Part shown: positions 24,506-37,468 of the stretch, piece after piece
How the letters are laid out: each line of letters starts with the position of its first letter
Numbering within the stretch: position 1 is the stretch's first letter
Source of the DNA: Akkermansia sp.
GTDB taxonomy: Bacteria > Verrucomicrobiota > Verrucomicrobiia > Verrucomicrobiales > Akkermansiaceae
Reading direction: 5' to 3'
Length of the DNA: 63,052 nucleotides
NCBI GenBank assembly: GCA_017937215.1
Contig: JAGBDZ010000077.1
Span: 1 to 63,052 of the forward strand
Translations under genes and position numbers: made by a program
The notes under the pieces: model-generated
What the model was told of the DNA's origin: nothing
Seen by the model: the letters and a program-made list of their open reading frames with translations, nothing else
Database searches by the model: none

Positions 24506-25300
24506 TTATTGACCAGTGCCGAGGCGCTCGGCGAGGTATTCCGGCAACCCGACGGACAGCACGGCCTGCTGGGCCCCGGCCACATCGTATTCCACGCGCC
24601 GGAGAGTGACGGTGGCAGCGTCGGAATCATAGATGGCATAACAAGCCCGCGGGTCGCCATCGCGCGGTTGCCCCACGGAGCCCACATTAATGAAATATTT
24701 GCGGCCCTGTTCGAGATTCACCACCGTTTCGCCTTCTACTACAAGCTGCTGCCAGTATTCGGCATGCTCACTGGCGTGGCGACCGTCCCAGGTGAAAACG
24801 CGGGGCTGGTGGGTGTGGCCATGGAAGCAAAGCGGGAGGAACTGGCGCTGGAAGTTGCCGGTGGCATCGTTGGCGTTCAGAATGTAATTCCACGCCATAG
24901 GCTGGTCCAGGCATGAGTGAACCATGGCGAATTTTGAGCGTTCAATGCGCTGCAGCGGCAGGCGGCGCAGCCAGGTGAGGCTGTCCTCATCCAGGCGGCT
25001 GGCATTCCACTCCATCGCCTTGCGTGCCAGGGGGTTCATGCGTATGGCAAACTCGCTCCCCTGAGCGGGGTCTTTCAACAACTGCGCAAAATGCACAACT
25101 TCGGCATCGTGATTACCCTTCACCACAGGGCAACCAAGGGCGCGGATTTCATTCACGCACTCCTGAGGGTATGCATTGTAACCCACTACATCACCAAGGC
25201 ATACCACGCTCCCGCACTGCATGCTCTGAAAATCCGCCATGACGGCATACAGGGCGTGCAGATTCGAATGGATATCACTGATAACCGCGATTTTCGCCAT
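24506..25300 (-). CDS. calcineurin-like metallophosphoesterase
   Basis: The 264-aa protein begins with MAKIAVISDIHSNLHAL, which contains the metal-binding D-x-H. Later motifs GDVVGYNAYP, KGNHDAEV and HGHTHQP complete the dinuclear site. It belongs to the YfcE/diadenosine-tetraphosphatase-like group of phosphodiesterases; the substrate is not predictable. An upstream in-frame ATG exists, but the promoter at 25314-25342 supports the start at 25300. Confidence 0.85.
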   Translation of the reverse strand: MAKIAVISDIHSNLHALYAVMADFQSMQCGSVVCLGDVVGYNAYPQECVNEIRALGCPVVKGNHDAEVVHFAQLLKDPAQGSEFAIRMNPLARKAMEWNASRLDEDSLTWLRRLPLQRIERSKFAMVHSCLDQPMAWNYILNANDATGNFQRQFLPLCFHGHTHQPRVFTWDGRHASEHAEYWQQLVVEGETVVNLEQGRKYFINVGSVGQPRDGDPRACYAIYDSDAATVTLRRVEYDVAGAQQAVLSVGLPEYLAERLGTGQ

Positions 25301-25313
25301 AGGTAACTCATAC

Positions 25314-25342
25314 TTTATACCACAAAGCCCGATTCTCCGCAA
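25314..25342 (-). promoter_or_regulatory. promoter of the metallophosphoesterase gene
   Basis: On the minus strand TTGCGG (25337-25342) and TATAAA (25314-25319) are 17 bases apart, 13 bases before the ATG at 25300. Confidence 0.5.
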
Positions 25343-25346
25343 GCCC

Positions 25347-29791
<4,445 letters not shown>

Positions 29792-29848
29792 TTACCTTTG
29801 ATGGATTTGCGCCACGCGTATGTGGAGGGCGCGAGACTCAGAATACTC

Positions 29849-29878
29849 TTGACTTTGCAAGGCCGTACATTGTAGAAT
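29849..29878 (+). promoter_or_regulatory. promoter of ugd-glf
   Basis: TTGACT (29849-29854) and TAGAAT (29873-29878) are 18 bases apart; the ATG follows after 28 bases. Confidence 0.65.
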
Positions 29879-29906
29879 CTCCAAAATTGGTTTTCCACGG
29901 TATATT

Positions 29907-31217
29907 ATGAATATTGCAATGGTTGGTACCGGCTATGTAGGCCTGGTCAGTGGGACATGTTTTGCCGAGATGGGTAACACCGTTACCTGTGTGGACGTGA
30001 ACGTAGAAAAGATTGAGAATCTGCGGAAAGGCATCATGCCCATCTATGAGCCGGGGCTGCAGGAAATGGTGCAGCAAAATGCTACGGCCGGGCGTTTGCG
30101 TTTCAGCACCAGTCTGAGCGATTGCATTGATGAAGCAGATGTCGTATTCTCCGCAGTGGGTACACCTCCGGACGAAGATGGAGCTGCAGACTTGCGCTAC
30201 GTGCTCGAGGTAGCCCGGGAGTTTGGTCGCCATATCAAAAAATACACCCTGTTCATCACTAAGAGCACAGTTCCTGTGGGCACCTGGGCCAAGGTGAAAG
30301 CAGCCGTGCAGGAGGAACTCGATAATCGAGGTGTGAGTGTGCCGTTCAGCGTGGCCAGCAACCCTGAGTTCCTGAAAGAAGGCTCCGCCATTGATGACTT
30401 CACGAAACCCGACCGCGTAGTGGTAGGTGTGGAAGATGAAACGGCAGCCAGACTGTTGAGGCAATTATATCGCCCCTTCATGCTCACCGGCGACAGAGTG
30501 CAGGTATGTGATATTCCCAGCGCAGAAATGATTAAATACGCGGCCAACAGCATGCTGGCCACCCGCATCTCGTTCATGAACGATGTAGCCAACCTCTGCG
30601 AGCTGGTCGGAGCCAATGTGGACGCGGTGCGCCGCGGCATCGGTGCAGATGACCGAATCGGCAAGAAATTCCTCTATCCCGGCTGCGGCTATGGCGGTTC
30701 CTGTTTTCCCAAGGATGTCAAAGCGCTCATCCGCACCGGCGCCGAACTCGGCTACCGCATGCGCATACTAGAAGCAGTCGAAGCGGTAAATGAACGGCAG
30801 AAAACCCTCCCCTTTGAGAAGCTCAAGAGCGCCATGCCGGAATTGAAAGGCAAGGTCATCACCGTATGGGGGCTTGCCTTCAAACCCGGCACAGATGATA
30901 TGCGCGAGGCGCCATCTCTCGTTCTCATTCAATCTCTGCTGGAAAGCGGCTGCTGCGTAAGGGCATTCGATCCCATTGCCATAGCCGAAGCGAAACGCAG
31001 ACTGGGCGAAGATAAGGTTGAATTCTGCAATGACATGTACGAGGCCTGTATCGATGCCGACGCTCTGGTCATCGTGACCGACTGGAAACAATTCCGAGTA
31101 CCTAGCTGGGCAGTTCTGCGCAAAACCATGAAAGGCCGCCTGATTGTGGATGGCCGGAGCCTGTATGACACCGCGGAAGTAGAAGCGGAAGGCTTTACCT
31201 ACAAGCGGATAGGTTAA
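29907..31217 (+). CDS. ugd: UDP-glucose 6-dehydrogenase
   Basis: The 436-aa enzyme oxidises UDP-glucose to UDP-glucuronate with two NAD+. It opens with the NAD-binding MNIAMVGTGYVGLVSG and has NPEFLKEGSAI, the catalytic cysteine motif GCGYGGSCFPKD and the C-terminal NAD-dependent substrate domain (WGLAFKPGTDDMREAPS). glf follows after 1 base, so the pair supplies UDP-glucuronate and UDP-galactofuranose for surface polysaccharide. Glycosyltransferases are not seen nearby. Confidence 0.95.
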   Translation: MNIAMVGTGYVGLVSGTCFAEMGNTVTCVDVNVEKIENLRKGIMPIYEPGLQEMVQQNATAGRLRFSTSLSDCIDEADVVFSAVGTPPDEDGAADLRYVLEVAREFGRHIKKYTLFITKSTVPVGTWAKVKAAVQEELDNRGVSVPFSVASNPEFLKEGSAIDDFTKPDRVVVGVEDETAARLLRQLYRPFMLTGDRVQVCDIPSAEMIKYAANSMLATRISFMNDVANLCELVGANVDAVRRGIGADDRIGKKFLYPGCGYGGSCFPKDVKALIRTGAELGYRMRILEAVEAVNERQKTLPFEKLKSAMPELKGKVITVWGLAFKPGTDDMREAPSLVLIQSLLESGCCVRAFDPIAIAEAKRRLGEDKVEFCNDMYEACIDADALVIVTDWKQFRVPSWAVLRKTMKGRLIVDGRSLYDTAEVEAEGFTYKRIG

Positions 31218-31218
31218 A

Positions 31219-32346
31219 ATGAAAGTCTATGACCACCTCATCGTAGGTGCGGGGCTCTTCGGGGCAACGTTCGCGCATCTGGCCAGAAAAGCAGGCAAGA
31301 AATGCCTGGTCATTGAGAAAAGACCGCATCCAGGTGGTAACCTGTTCTGTGAGGAACAGTCCGGAATCAACGTGCACAAATACGGGCCGCATATTTTCCA
31401 CACCTCGAACCCGGAAGTGTGGGAATTCGTCAATTCTCTCGTTCCTTTCAATCGCTTTACCTATTCCCCGATAGCGGTATATGACGGCAAGCGCTTTAAC
31501 CTGCCGTTCAACATGAACACCTTCTGCCAGATGTGGGGCTGCACCACACCCGCCCAGGCACGTGCCATCATTGATGCGCAGAAGCAGGAGGCCCTGTCCG
31601 CCATGCGCACCGCCGGTGCCACCGCCCCCCGCAATCTGGAGGAACAGGCACTCTGTCTTGTAGGACGTGATATCTACGAAAAACTCATCAAAGGGTACAC
31701 CGAAAAGCAGTGGGGCCGCCCCTGCGCTGAGCTTCCGGCCTTCATCATCCGCCGCTTGCCTGTGCGTTTTGTGTACGATAACAACTACTTCAACGACACC
31801 TACCAGGGGATTCCCATTGGTGGCTACAACAGGCTGACCGCGGCCCTGCTCTCCGGCATCGAATGCCGCTTTAACGAAGATTTCTTCTCCCGCCGGGAAT
31901 ACTGGGAATCACAGGCTGATAAGATTGTTTTCACCGGCAAGATTGATGAGTTCTACGAATACCGCTTCGGAGCGCTGGAATATCGCACCTTACGTTTCGA
32001 GGAAGAAACGCTCGACACCCCCAATTACCAGGGTTGCGCTGCCGTCAACTACACCGACAGAAACACACCCTGCACGCGCATCATCGAGCACAAACACTTC
32101 GAATGTTTCGGGGCCGATGTATACACAACGCCCAAAACGGTCATTACGCGCGAATTCCCCGCTGAATACACTCAGAACAGTGAGCCTTTCTATCCGGTGA
32201 ATAATGAGAGGAACAACTCCATCTACGAGCAATATAAAAAGCTTGCAGATGCGGAACCCGACGTCATTTTCGGTGGACGTCTGGCTGAGTACAAGTACTA
32301 CGACATGGCGCCTGTCATTGAGCGTGTATTCAGCTACTTCGAATAA
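31219..32346 (+). CDS. glf: UDP-galactopyranose mutase
   Basis: The 375-aa flavoprotein interconverts UDP-galactopyranose and UDP-galactofuranose. The FAD-binding start (HLIVGAGLFGATFAHLA) is followed by KYGPHIFHTSN, the RFTYSPIAVYDGKRFNLPF region and the YTEKQWG segment typical of the family. Two arginines near NYTDRNTPCTR and the final GRLAEYKYYDM segment with the FAD-contacting motif are present. It is co-transcribed with ugd. Galactofuranose is a component of O-antigen or capsule in many bacteria. Confidence 0.95.
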   Translation: MKVYDHLIVGAGLFGATFAHLARKAGKKCLVIEKRPHPGGNLFCEEQSGINVHKYGPHIFHTSNPEVWEFVNSLVPFNRFTYSPIAVYDGKRFNLPFNMNTFCQMWGCTTPAQARAIIDAQKQEALSAMRTAGATAPRNLEEQALCLVGRDIYEKLIKGYTEKQWGRPCAELPAFIIRRLPVRFVYDNNYFNDTYQGIPIGGYNRLTAALLSGIECRFNEDFFSRREYWESQADKIVFTGKIDEFYEYRFGALEYRTLRFEEETLDTPNYQGCAAVNYTDRNTPCTRIIEHKHFECFGADVYTTPKTVITREFPAEYTQNSEPFYPVNNERNNSIYEQYKKLADAEPDVIFGGRLAEYKYYDMAPVIERVFSYFE

Positions 32347-32358
32347 AAGAGCACACAG

Positions 32359-33432
32359 TTAATGACCGAATGAGAGAATGATCGGGCCGGAAGCAGTATC
32401 CGGGCCGGTCCAGCGGAGCTGGCGGGGGGTTGTAGCACTGGCGGCGCGCTGCATATTGCGCTGGAATTGCGCGGGGCTGCCGTAGGTGGTGAGGTAGCCT
32501 TCGAAACTCTTTTCGCCACGGCGGCAGGCAGCCATGGCGGCGCGCCAGTAAGCATCAAAGCTGGTAAAGTAAGTATTGGTCAGGCGGTAGTAAGCAGCAG
32601 AAGCGGCACCAGTGGGGGGATAGGCCGCGCGGTTCCAGCTGTGGGTGCGGGCGATTTCTGCATCGCTCAGGCAGAAATAGGCGTGCGAGAGCTCCTGGCG
32701 GGCGCCTGTGCCGATGACGGGGTCATCCCAGGTGGCGTCCACATGGTACCACTTGCCGCCAAGCTGCACGAGGTTCCAGGCATGCGGGCCCCCTGCACTG
32801 CCGGTCACCACGCGGCAGGGAATGCCCGCTACTTCTGCCATAACACACAGGGCGGCGCTGTAGGCCTCGCAGCTGCCGGAGCCGCCGCGCAGAATATCAG
32901 CAATATTGCAGCCGCCCTCGGCCTCGTAGCGGGAGCTGAGCACAAGCGCATCATGCAGAGCCAGAGTTTTCTGCACATCGCTCATGCCGGGTTTCAAAGT
33001 CTGCCGCACCCGCTGTTCCACCAGCTGCAGCACCTTCTCTTCATCGGCGCTGAGGGTGGCGCGGAAAGCGGAATTCCGCAAAGCGGCGCGCAGTCGCACG
33101 TAATCGCGGTATTCCAGCGTAAGGGAGACCTGGCCGGTTTCCATGAAGGCGGTGGTGCAGCGGCGGGCGTATTCGCCCCAGGTGCTTTCGCTGATGAGCT
33201 GGCGCCACTTGCCTTTCAACTCGCCTTCCAGGCGGAAGTTGATGGGATTCTGAGCCGTCTCGGTCCAGGAAGCAAAAGCGGCATCCAGCTGGGCCTGGGT
33301 ATGCACCACTGGCTCAGCGTTTTTCTGAATACGCGCTTTCTCCGGCAGCGGCACGCTGGTCACCGGGCCCGCCGGGGCACACTGCACCAGCAGCAGTCCC
33401 GGCAGAATCAGCGGTGTCAGACGTCGCAACAT
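32359..33432 (-). CDS. transglutaminase-like lipoprotein
   Basis: The 357-aa protein begins with a lipoprotein signal (LILPGLLLVQC, lipobox LVQC). The core is a transglutaminase-like (papain-fold) domain with SGSCEAYS (catalytic cysteine near 188), PHAWNLVQLGGKWYHVDATWDDP (as parts HAWN and HVDATWDDP supplying H and D). The domain suggests a peptidase or amide-bond enzyme in the envelope. The ATG at 33430-33432 is chosen because it opens the signal; a longer frame upstream lies within hisS. It is convergent with glf. Confidence 0.8.
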   Translation of the reverse strand: MLRRLTPLILPGLLLVQCAPAGPVTSVPLPEKARIQKNAEPVVHTQAQLDAAFASWTETAQNPINFRLEGELKGKWRQLISESTWGEYARRCTTAFMETGQVSLTLEYRDYVRLRAALRNSAFRATLSADEEKVLQLVEQRVRQTLKPGMSDVQKTLALHDALVLSSRYEAEGGCNIADILRGGSGSCEAYSAALCVMAEVAGIPCRVVTGSAGGPHAWNLVQLGGKWYHVDATWDDPVIGTGARQELSHAYFCLSDAEIARTHSWNRAAYPPTGAASAAYYRLTNTYFTSFDAYWRAAMAACRRGEKSFEGYLTTYGSPAQFQRNMQRAASATTPRQLRWTGPDTASGPIILSFGH

Positions 33433-33454
33433 CTTGCTGCGGAGCGGGAGGGGG

Positions 33455-34729
33455 TTACACTTCCTCATCATCTCCCAGAAGCTCGGCCATGAGGCCATTG
33501 GGAGAGGCATGCACCGATTCGCGCGTGCGCATATTCTTGAGCTCCAGCTCCGGGTATTCGGAGCCGATGACCACGGCGTAGCGGGCGCCGATCTTCTCAG
33601 CACGCTTGAGCTGGTTGCCCATCTTGGCCGGGGCCAGGGGCAGGTCCACGCGCAAGCCGGCATCGCGCAGGGCAGAGGCCAGCGCCAGCATCTGCGGGCG
33701 CTTCTCCTGAGCAGCCAGCACCATGCACACATCGATGCTGGATGCCTTCAGCGCAGCATCGCGCAGGGCTTTGGCTGCCGGGCAAGCCTCGATGAGGTGG
33801 GCAATCACGGCATCGCCCATGGCAAAGCCGGTGGCGGGCATATCCACCGCGCCGTTGGAAAGGGTGGCCACCAAGCCGTTGTAGCGGCCGCCGCCGGCCA
33901 CAGCACGCAGGGTGTGGCCCTTGTCGAAGATTTCAAACACGAGACCGGTATAGTAGGCCAGGCCGCGCACCACCGAGAGGTCGAGCTTCACGTAGGCATC
34001 CAGTCCGCGGGCCTGCAGCTCGGCCAGCACCGCATCGTAGCGCGGGGAGCAGCCGGCAGGCGGGTTGGCAATGAAGTTCACCAGGTCCTCGCGCTTCATA
34101 CCGAAGGCATCCAGCTTCTCCTGGCAGTACTCGGGGCGGTCGCGCTCAAACTTATCAATAATAGCCAGGAAATCCGGCACTCGCTCCTCTGCCACACCGT
34201 TATCGGCGGCATACTTGAGCCACACCTCACGGTCGGAGATGCGCACCACAAAATCATCTGCCGTGAAGCCGAACTCACGCATGCAGTCAATGGCCAGGGA
34301 AATCAGCTCGGCATCGGAGCCCTCGCCGGCCTCGCCCAGGATATCGGCATTAAACTGCACAAACTCGCGCAGACGGCCCTTCTGCGGCTTCTCATAGCGG
34401 AAACAGGAGCCTATTTCAAACCACTTGAGGGGTTTGGTATACTCGCGCTGGTAGGCTGCGGCAATGCGGCCCAGGGAGGCGGTAAGCTCCGGGCGCACCG
34501 TGATATCGCGCTCGCCCTGGTCCTTGAAACGGAAGAGCTGGGTAGGCAGCTCGCCGCCGGACTTCTTCAGGTAGAGCTCAGTAGATTCAATAGTGGGGGC
34601 TTCCCATTCCACAAAGCCGTAACGATGCGCCACACGCCGCCACGTGTTGAAAAGGTAGTTGCGGAATGCGCATTCCTGCGGTGCAAAATCGCGGAATCCG
34701 GGCAGCGGCTGGAAACGAGCGTCAGGCAT
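33455..34729 (-). CDS. hisS: histidyl-tRNA synthetase
   Basis: The 424-aa class II synthetase charges tRNA-His. It has motif 1 in its N-terminal part, motif 2 in FEIGSCFRYEKPQKGRLREF, the histidine-specific AGGGRYNGL loop and motif 3 near MGDAVIAHLIEA. The C-terminal anticodon-binding domain starts near 330. The order fits typical HisS, and no lesions are seen. It is upstream of the transglutaminase-like gene in the same direction. Confidence 0.95.
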   Translation of the reverse strand: MPDARFQPLPGFRDFAPQECAFRNYLFNTWRRVAHRYGFVEWEAPTIESTELYLKKSGGELPTQLFRFKDQGERDITVRPELTASLGRIAAAYQREYTKPLKWFEIGSCFRYEKPQKGRLREFVQFNADILGEAGEGSDAELISLAIDCMREFGFTADDFVVRISDREVWLKYAADNGVAEERVPDFLAIIDKFERDRPEYCQEKLDAFGMKREDLVNFIANPPAGCSPRYDAVLAELQARGLDAYVKLDLSVVRGLAYYTGLVFEIFDKGHTLRAVAGGGRYNGLVATLSNGAVDMPATGFAMGDAVIAHLIEACPAAKALRDAALKASSIDVCMVLAAQEKRPQMLALASALRDAGLRVDLPLAPAKMGNQLKRAEKIGARYAVVIGSEYPELELKNMRTRESVHASPNGLMAELLGDDEEV

Positions 34730-34770
34730 AATAGGTAAATGAATGGGGTTAAAGATAAGTTACGCGCCCC

Positions 34771-34798
34771 ATTATACCCGATTATGCGCGCAAGGCAA
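34771..34798 (-). promoter_or_regulatory. promoter of hisS
   Basis: On the minus strand TTGCCT (34793-34798) and TATAAT (34771-34776) are 16 bases apart, about 40 bases before the ATG at 34729. Confidence 0.6.
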
Positions 34799-34887
34799 GC
34801 GCGAGATTGCCATGCAGACACGCTTATCCGGTGGCGGAACCGGCATCCCGCTGCAGCAGAATTACCCGATATGCGCTCATTTCTGGC

Positions 34888-34915
34888 TTGCGTTCTTGTT
34901 TTTTTCTGTTACCAT
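34888..34915 (+). promoter_or_regulatory. possible promoter of the sigma factor gene
   Basis: TTGCGT (34888-34893) and TACCAT (34910-34915) are 16 bases apart. The GTG at 34925 comes 9 bases later, which fits a leaderless mRNA. The -10 box is weak. Confidence 0.35.
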
Positions 34916-34924
34916 GGCAAGCAA

Positions 34925-35587
34925 GTGCAACCAGAAGATTCCATCACCAGCCCTGCCGACAACGAGCTCGAAAAGCTCGCTGCCCGCACGCGGCGCAGCC
35001 TCATCATGCGCCTGGGCGACTGGAAAGACCAGCGCAGCTGGGATGAATTCTACCGCACCTACTGGCGCCTTATCTATTCCGTAGCCATCAAGGCAGGTCT
35101 GCGCGAGGACGAGGCCTGGGATGTGGTGCAGGAAACCGTGCTGACCATTGCCAAGCAGAGCCTGAAAAACGCCTACGACCCGGAGCGGGGCTCGTTCAAG
35201 ATGTGGCTGTGGAATGTGACCCGCTGGCGCATCAACGACCAGTTCCGCATGCGCGGCAAAGCCCCCCTGCCCGCCACCAGCACCGGAGAGGCTACCCCCG
35301 CCCGTGAGCCGGTCGAAAACGTACCGGATACCTCCGGCAACAATTTTACCGAAATCTGGGAGCGCGAGTGGCAGCAGAATGTGATGAAGGCCGCTCTGGA
35401 GCGCGTGAAGATGCGCGTTTCGCCCCGCCAGTTCCAGATTTTTGACTACAACGTGCTGCAAGGCATGAGCGCCACAGATGTGCGCCGCCGCCTCGGCGTG
35501 AGCATGGCCCAGGTCTACCTGGCCAAGCACCGCGTGGGCGCCATCCTGAAAAAAGAGATTGCCTACATCCGCGAGCAGGAGAAGTGA
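34925..35587 (+). CDS. ECF-like sigma-70 family factor
   Basis: The product is an alternative RNA polymerase sigma factor with region 2 (WDEFYRTYWRLIYSVAIKAG and DEAWDVVQETVLTIAKQ), then region 4 with a helix-turn-helix (GMSATDVRRRLGVSMAQVYLAKHRV). I place the start at GTG 34925 (220 aa), because a longer frame from 34739 crosses the divergent hisS promoter and has a non-conserved extension. No anti-sigma gene is adjacent; the SurA/PpiD-like gene follows 99 bases later with its own promoter. Confidence 0.8.
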   Translation: MQPEDSITSPADNELEKLAARTRRSLIMRLGDWKDQRSWDEFYRTYWRLIYSVAIKAGLREDEAWDVVQETVLTIAKQSLKNAYDPERGSFKMWLWNVTRWRINDQFRMRGKAPLPATSTGEATPAREPVENVPDTSGNNFTEIWEREWQQNVMKAALERVKMRVSPRQFQIFDYNVLQGMSATDVRRRLGVSMAQVYLAKHRVGAILKKEIAYIREQEK

Positions 35588-35635
35588 GGCTGCCGCGCCC
35601 CGCGCCATACTGACACAGCTGGGCGGTTTTCGGGC

Positions 35636-35663
35636 TTGCAACGCCGCGCGAAAAGCGTAGAAT
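35636..35663 (+). promoter_or_regulatory. promoter of the PpiD/SurA-like gene
   Basis: TTGCAA (35636-35641) and TAGAAT (35658-35663) are 16 bases apart, 23 bases before the ATG. Confidence 0.6.
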
Positions 35664-35686
35664 AGCCGCATTAGCACGTTTTCATC

Positions 35687-37447
35687 ATGAGCGCACTCGA
35701 ATTCATCCGTAAAAACTCGCTTCTCGTACTCATCGTGGTGGCCGGCGTAGGTCTCGGTCTGCTGATGATGGACTACGGAGACCGCGGCAACATGTTCGTC
35801 AAGGATTACTACATTCAGGTAAATGGCACCGGGTATTCCTATCCGGAAACAGCCGGTCTGGGCGAAAATGGTCAGCACTATGTGCAGACGCTGCACAACA
35901 ACACCAGCAGCAAGCTGCGCAACATGTTCGATAAGAACCAGAACGAAGAACTGGATGAAACCGAGATGGCTGCACTGCAGGCCTGGACCTCCCAACACCC
36001 CGAATACGACCAGTTCATCCAATTCCTGGGCAACATGTACCAGAGCTGGAGCTATGGTTTCGCCGATGACGGCGCTGTGAACACCGCAGTGAACCGTGCA
36101 GTCATCCAGGCTCAGGGCAAGGAACTGGGTCTCTCCCCCTCCAAGGAGCAGATTGACACCTACCTGCAGGCTATGCCTGTTTTCAAGAAGGCTGATGGCA
36201 GCTTCGACCAGGAACTCTACCAGCGGCTGACCGGTTTCCGCAACGGTGCTGCCAACAACCAGCAGGAAAAAGCCTTTCGCAGCGTGATTGCCGACATGAT
36301 GGTGTGGGAAGCCGTGGGTAACCTGATGACAGATGGTCTGCAGCTCCAGAACAAGAGCACCAGTGACCTGGTAGACGTGATGAACCAGCAGATGCGCGGC
36401 AAAACCGCCTGGCTGGCCAAAGACAAGCTGCCCGCTCCGGCCGCTGCCACAGAGGAGGAAATCAAGGCCTACTGGGAGCTGCACAAGGATAATTACAAGA
36501 GCACGGAGCGCCGCATCGTCTCCGTCTATACTCTCACCCCGGGCGAAGGCTCCAACCTGGACAGCCTCATGGCCACGGCAGACGTGCTCATGCAGGACCT
36601 TTCCCAGGCCAATGGCAAAGGCTTTGATGCCAAGCTCGCAGCCGCCGCCGAAAACCCCGAAAACGAGCCTTTCAGCTATCTGAATGCAGAGGGACGCAGC
36701 CGCACTACTTTTGAACTCTGCACCCTGGCCGAGGCTCCGGAAGCCATGCGCGTGCAGGTGGAGCACAACGGCAACACAACGACCCTGGCAGATATCGCGT
36801 TCAACGAAGTGGAAACCGCACCTGCCGTGGCAGAGTTCGAAGCAGCCAAAGCCGCCGGCACCGAAGATGACCTGGCCACCATCCGCCAGGTGCGTGGCTA
36901 CTTCCCCACTCGCGATGGCAAGATTGCCTTCATCCGCGTGGAAGCCATTGAACAGCCCACCGTACTTCCCTACGAACAGGCCCGCGAAGCAGCTGCTGCC
37001 GACCTGCAGGCCGAACGCGTGACAAACGCCTTGGCCGAGGCCTCTGCCAAACTCTATGATACCATGACTGCTACCTGCAACGAAGGTGGTCTCGATGCAG
37101 CTTTTGCCAAGGCTGCTGAAGCCGGCGCCGTCGTGGAAGACTTCGGGCCTGTAGGTCTTGGCATCTCCCACAAGGGCCTTCCCATGGGGCTTGAAGTCCA
37201 GTCTCTTATCAGCGTTCCTTCCGGCAAGCTGGCCCCCATGGTCACACTGAACGGAGGCGCTCGCATCACCGGCGTTACCGGCCGCACCGTGGAAACCGGT
37301 CCGCAGTACGCCGCCATGAAGTCATTCATGCACATTCCCGCCATGAACGCCCGCCTGCGCGGCAATGTGCTGCTCGACTGGCTGCACGATGCCTACGTGC
37401 GCTACAACGTCAAGTTCTCCGAACACATCAAGCTCAACAACCAGTAA
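35687..37447 (+). CDS. PpiD/SurA-like periplasmic folding protein
   Basis: The 586-aa protein is anchored by one N-terminal membrane helix (LLVLIVVAGVGLGLLMM). The SurA_N-like helical region (about 120-230) includes AVIQAQGKELGLSPSKEQID. A long E/A-rich segment and a C-terminal rotamase-like part follow. Peptidyl-prolyl isomerases of this type help outer-membrane proteins fold. An EF-hand-like calcium loop, DKNQNEELDETEM, lies near residue 85, which is not usual for PpiD. The catalytic parvulin pattern is weak, so it may be a chaperone only. A POT transporter gene follows 21 bases later. Confidence 0.6.
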   Translation: MSALEFIRKNSLLVLIVVAGVGLGLLMMDYGDRGNMFVKDYYIQVNGTGYSYPETAGLGENGQHYVQTLHNNTSSKLRNMFDKNQNEELDETEMAALQAWTSQHPEYDQFIQFLGNMYQSWSYGFADDGAVNTAVNRAVIQAQGKELGLSPSKEQIDTYLQAMPVFKKADGSFDQELYQRLTGFRNGAANNQQEKAFRSVIADMMVWEAVGNLMTDGLQLQNKSTSDLVDVMNQQMRGKTAWLAKDKLPAPAAATEEEIKAYWELHKDNYKSTERRIVSVYTLTPGEGSNLDSLMATADVLMQDLSQANGKGFDAKLAAAAENPENEPFSYLNAEGRSRTTFELCTLAEAPEAMRVQVEHNGNTTTLADIAFNEVETAPAVAEFEAAKAAGTEDDLATIRQVRGYFPTRDGKIAFIRVEAIEQPTVLPYEQAREAAAADLQAERVTNALAEASAKLYDTMTATCNEGGLDAAFAKAAEAGAVVEDFGPVGLGISHKGLPMGLEVQSLISVPSGKLAPMVTLNGGARITGVTGRTVETGPQYAAMKSFMHIPAMNARLRGNVLLDWLHDAYVRYNVKFSEHIKLNNQ

Positions 37448-37468
37448 ACATAGAACACACGATTCGTC

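Noticed and set aside
34739..34924. Longer start for the sigma factor
   Set aside because: The extra part crosses the divergent hisS promoter and has no sigma-factor similarity; the GTG at 34925 fits better.
34877..37171. 764-codon open frame on the minus strand
   Set aside because: It is antisense to the PpiD/SurA-like gene, lacks known motifs and follows from GC-rich codon structure.
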